Part shown: positions 20,559 through 23,274 of the stretch, piece by piece
Layout: each line of letters starts with the position of its first letter
How positions within the stretch are numbered: position 1 is the first letter of the stretch
DNA from: Sphingomonadaceae bacterium
Lineage (GTDB): Bacteria; Pseudomonadota; Alphaproteobacteria; Sphingomonadales; Sphingomonadaceae
Length of the DNA: 23,274 nucleotides
Assembly: GCA_016742125.1 (NCBI GenBank)
Contig: JACVCM010000032.1
Coordinates: 1 to 23,274 of the forward strand
Reading direction: 5' to 3'
Translations under genes and position numbers: made by a program
Notes under the pieces: generated by a model
The model's database searches: none
Told to the model about the DNA's origin: nothing
Seen by the model: the letters and a program-made list of their open reading frames with translations, nothing else

Positions 20559-21658
20559 CAATTTTTCTACGGATGATTTGTTTTGTTGCAGGTGCAGCGG
20601 TTTCTACGTTGCCTGCAGAGGCTGTTGTGCGCGATATGAATCCGTCCGAGGTCAGGGCGGAAGGTCTCTCGGGCAATAGCATCACACATGCGGAACTTGA
20701 TCGCCTGCTTGTCGACGCGATGGCACGGCACAAGGTACCGGGCGCGCAAATGGTGATCGTCAACCGCGGAAAGATTGTATATTCCAGCAGCCAGGGTTTG
20801 AGCGATGTCGCGACACACACGATTGTGACCGACCGCACTTTGTTTGAGGTGGCATCACTATCCAAACCGCTTTTTGGAATGTTTGTGATGACATTTGTCG
20901 AAAGAGGGCAACTCGATCTCGACAAGCCGCTTTACGACTATCTGCCGCTCTATGAACTGGCGGACCATCCCTTTGCCAAAAAGATTACAGCGCGCATGGT
21001 ATTGACCCATAAAACTGGCCTGCCCAATTGGCGCAGTGAAAGCACGAAGGGTCTTCATTTTTCTTTCGAACCCGGGACCGGCTTTCGTTATTCCGGCGAA
21101 GGCTATGAATATCTGGCCCGCGTCTTGGCAAGAATTGCAAAAACTGATTTGCGCGGCCTTGACAGATTGTTCGTGCAACGCGTGTCGAAGCCGCTGGGGC
21201 TAGAAGATATTCGGTTTTTCCTGCCTGATGCTGCCCGATTGCGACTCGCTGCACCCCATATCGATGGCAACCGGGTCGAACCCGAACCGAGGTCAGACAA
21301 TTTTGGTGCAGCCTATTCAGTGCATAGCACAGCACGGCAATACGCGTCCTGGGCAATCGCTCTGACCGAAGGACAAAAGGTCCTGAAACACGAGAGTTTT
21401 GCAGCCTATTTCGCACCGCAATCGGTGCCTATTCCGATAGATGATCCGCAACGCGCTATTGGTCTTTCGGACTGGGCGCTCGGCTTTTCGATTTACCAGC
21501 TGCCGCAGGGCTTACTCTATGCCCATGGTGGAAGTAACAAGGGTTTCACCAGCATGGTAGCTATCAGCAGGGATCGGAAATGGGCAGCTGTGCTTTTTAC
21601 CAATGCCGATCAGGCGACACCATTCATATTGGAGATGTTTGGCAGTTTGGTTGCGTAG
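20555..21658 (+). CDS. Serine hydrolase, class C beta-lactamase / esterase family
   Basis: A 367-residue protein from the ATG at 20555, which overlaps the ptrB stop (ATGA). An upstream in-frame start at 20528 would give a worse N-terminus. A signal peptide (MTIFLRMICFVAGAAVSTLPAEA) indicates export. Active-site motifs are S101-L-S-K104 in EVASLSKPLFG, the YSGEGYEYL segment in the place of Tyr-x-Asn, and HGGSNKGF replacing KTG. The H-x-G and Y-S-x-x-GY forms are more usual in esterases and D-peptidases of the family than in true AmpC, so resistance should not be assumed. It is followed after 2 bases by the thioesterase gene. Confidence 0.88.
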   Translation: MTIFLRMICFVAGAAVSTLPAEAVVRDMNPSEVRAEGLSGNSITHAELDRLLVDAMARHKVPGAQMVIVNRGKIVYSSSQGLSDVATHTIVTDRTLFEVASLSKPLFGMFVMTFVERGQLDLDKPLYDYLPLYELADHPFAKKITARMVLTHKTGLPNWRSESTKGLHFSFEPGTGFRYSGEGYEYLARVLARIAKTDLRGLDRLFVQRVSKPLGLEDIRFFLPDAARLRLAAPHIDGNRVEPEPRSDNFGAAYSVHSTARQYASWAIALTEGQKVLKHESFAAYFAPQSVPIPIDDPQRAIGLSDWALGFSIYQLPQGLLYAHGGSNKGFTSMVAISRDRKWAAVLFTNADQATPFILEMFGSLVA

Positions 21659-21660
21659 CG

Positions 21661-22062
21661 ATGCCCCCACAGTTGCCGTTCAGCCAAACCTTCACCGCCA
21701 CCCCCGCCGACATCGATGAGCTTGGCCATGTCAACAATGCAGTGTGGGTGCGGTGGATACAGCATATGGCAACTGTCCACTGGCAGGCGGTGGCCGCGCC
21801 CGAGCACATCCAGGCCTATATCTGGGTCGTGACGCGGCACGAGATTGACTATCGCGGCAATGTGGGGCCGGGGGAGAGCGTCACCGGGCGAACATGGATC
21901 GAGAGCGAGCCCAAGGGAGCGCAGTTCGACCGGCGGGTGGATTTTGTCGATAACGCGGGCAAGGTGATCGTGCGCGCGAATACGACCTGGGCGATGATCG
22001 ATAAGGCTTCGGGGCGACTGGCGCGCGTGCGGCCTGAAATCGCCGCACCTTTTATTCGCTGA
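21661..22062 (+). CDS. Acyl-CoA thioesterase, 4HBT / YbgC-like hot-dog fold
   Basis: A 133-residue protein from the ATG at 21661, 2 bases after the serine hydrolase stop. The N-terminus has the 4HBT motif DIDELGHVNNAVWVRWIQHM, in which the Asp/His/Asn region forms the active site. It then has VTRHEIDYRGNVGPGESVTG, typical of YbgC/FadM-like enzymes. These hydrolyse short- or long-chain acyl-CoA esters in the cytosol. The substrate range is unknown. It ends convergently with the proteasome-type protease gene, with an 11-bp overlap of the two coding ends. Confidence 0.9.
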   Translation: MPPQLPFSQTFTATPADIDELGHVNNAVWVRWIQHMATVHWQAVAAPEHIQAYIWVVTRHEIDYRGNVGPGESVTGRTWIESEPKGAQFDRRVDFVDNAGKVIVRANTTWAMIDKASGRLARVRPEIAAPFIR

Positions 22063-22798
22063 GTTCGTAATCCGGCAGCGAGTGAAAGGCGTTGCGGAGC
22101 GCCTCGCTCCATCCGTCGGAAATGCTTTCGAAATAGGGGTCGTCGGCGGTGATGCGCCGCTCGTGAAAGGCGCTGAAATCGTCATTGCGATAGAGTAGCA
22201 GATCGAGCGGCAGGCCGACCGACAGATTGGCTTTCAACGTCGAATCGAACGATACCATCAGCAATTTGGTAATGTCGGCAAAGGACATGTGCGATTCAAA
22301 TCCACGCACCAATATCGGCCTGCCATATTTCGTTTCGCCGATCTGGAAAAAGGGCGTTTCCGGGCTCGCCTCGATAAAATTGCCTTCGGGATAGATAAGG
22401 TAAAGCCGCGGCTCCATGCCCTTGATCTGTCCGCCAACGATCACGCTTGCGTTGAAATTCGGCGCGGGGCTGGCTGCGACCGGTCCGGTCAGCGCCCGTG
22501 CCGCTATCGTATCGCGCAAGGTTGTGCCGATGATGTTGGCAACCTGAAACATTGTGGGTGCTTCAAGGATCGACGGCTTGCGGTCGCTCGGTGCCTTGGT
22601 GCGTTCTTCCAGCTGGCTGATCAGCGCCTGCGTGGTCGCAAGATTGCCTGCCGTCATCATGGTGACAAAGCGTTCGTCCGGAACGGACCAGCTGAACATT
22701 TTCCGGAAGGTCGAGATATTGTCTACACCCGAATTGGTGCGCGTATCCGACATGAACGCCATGCCCCGGTCCAGCAACATTCCAACGCAATATGTCAT
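22052..22798 (-). CDS. Proteasome-type protease (bacterial Anbu/COG3484-like)
   Basis: A 248-residue protein beginning MTYCVGMLLDRGMAFMSDTR, where Thr2 is the likely N-terminal nucleophile after Met removal, followed by the SDTRTNSG segment typical of the family. Ntn-hydrolase features continue with FVTMMTAGNLATTQALI and VIVGGQIKG. Such proteins resemble proteasome beta subunits and form open helical or ring assemblies. Their peptidase activity is uncertain. In proteobacteria they sit with transglutaminase, alpha-E and ATP-grasp genes, and here a transglutaminase gene lies 47 bases upstream on the same strand. The wider operon would continue past the right edge. Confidence 0.88.
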   Translation of the reverse strand: MTYCVGMLLDRGMAFMSDTRTNSGVDNISTFRKMFSWSVPDERFVTMMTAGNLATTQALISQLEERTKAPSDRKPSILEAPTMFQVANIIGTTLRDTIAARALTGPVAASPAPNFNASVIVGGQIKGMEPRLYLIYPEGNFIEASPETPFFQIGETKYGRPILVRGFESHMSFADITKLLMVSFDSTLKANLSVGLPLDLLLYRNDDFSAFHERRITADDPYFESISDGWSEALRNAFHSLPDYELSE

Positions 22799-22845
22799 GT
22801 CAAACCCAGGGCCCCCACCCCATCATTTGCTTACTCTATGAATCG

Positions 22846-23274
22846 CTATTGCTCGACGCGCAAGGATACAATCATGTTCTTGTCCCTCGCCCCGAACGAC
22901 ATGCCGGACACCGGCGCCGCGTCCCGATAGTCGAAACCGGTGGCGACGCGGACATAGCGGCCATCGGGGCTGATGCCGTTCGAAATGTCGAAGCCGACCC
23001 AGCCGATATGATCGATATGCGCTTCGGCCCAGGCATGGCTCGCGGATTGTTCGACGCGGTCGTTCATCATCAGATAGCCCGATACATAGCGCGCTGGAAT
23101 CTGCAGCCCGCGGCAGGCGGCGATGAAGATATGGGCGTGGGCCTGACACACACCCGCACCCCCCGCGATGGCCGCGTCTGCGCCGGGTCCGACCCCGGTT
23201 TCGCCGTGTCGCAAGGCAACCTCCGCCGGGGAATTGGCCGCCGCCGAATGATGCGTACAAAGACTCTCCTGCGT
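22846..23274 (-). CDS. Transglutaminase-like protein (5' part missing)
   Basis: The frame is open from the right window edge, giving the last 142 residues. It shows the transglutaminase/protease-like triad: GAGVCQAHAHIFI (Cys), SASHAWAEAHI (His) and GWVGFDISNG (Asp), with GLQIPARYVSGYLM between. Family members may cross-link or cleave amide bonds. In bacteria this type accompanies the proteasome-type protease gene found directly downstream. The N-terminal domain (usually about 130-150 residues) is outside the window. Confidence 0.88.
   Translation of the reverse strand, partial: TQESLCTHHSAAANSPAEVALRHGETGVGPGADAAIAGGAGVCQAHAHIFIAACRGLQIPARYVSGYLMMNDRVEQSASHAWAEAHIDHIGWVGFDISNGISPDGRYVRVATGFDYRDAAPVSGMSFGARDKNMIVSLRVEQ

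Overview
The window looks like chromosomal DNA of an alphaproteobacterium of the Sphingomonadales type (Sphingopyxis/Sphingorhabdus-like). That assignment is inferred from the GC-rich flanking genes, a TonB-dependent receptor relic, an oligopeptidase B with a signal peptide, a long three-domain aminopeptidase P, a proteasome-type protease beside a transglutaminase, and dispersed palindromic repeats. No rRNA or tRNA gene and no CRISPR array was seen.

Layout. 1-2456 is ordinary metabolism: a cupin protein (cut by the window edge), a VOC-fold protein, a YghU-like glutathione transferase and a short crotonase whose promoter carries a MerR/LiuR-like operator. 2487-3211 is a small accessory patch: an orphan Phd/YefM-like antitoxin whose tail is read from a repeat, and a DUF559 endonuclease gene enclosed by palindromic repeats. 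3293-14160 is the main find, an approximately 11 kb lower-GC island with two divergent gene sets. The minus-strand set is HTH protein > HNH nuclease > family B DNA polymerase > HerA-like ATPase > NurA-like nuclease > DNA methyltransferase. The plus-strand set is a MerR-like HTH protein > Cas1. An XRE regulator overlaps the cas1 end, followed by a small secreted protein and a second copy of the palindromic repeat (14936-15104) that lacks DUF559. From 15194 on, host genes resume: an HNH gene coupled to an aminopeptidase P gene, relics of cytochrome b561 and TonB-receptor genes, oligopeptidase B, a serine hydrolase, a thioesterase, a proteasome-type protease and a transglutaminase (cut by the right edge).

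How the island genes may work together. Cas1 with intact catalytic residues, a PolB with complete exonuclease and polymerase motifs, an HNH nuclease and HTH proteins, with no cas2, effector or CRISPR array, is the gene set that defines casposons (self-synthesising transposons that use Cas1 as integrase). The HerA-NurA-methyltransferase operon resembles DNA-end-processing and defence modules and would be cargo or a working part of the element. The combination is the best candidate here for an undescribed system. The ends are unproven: no target-site duplication was found by eye. The only inverted match at the flanks is a 12-bp GGGGGTATAGTG at 3200-3211 and 14936-14947, and it belongs to the DUF559-linked repeat family.
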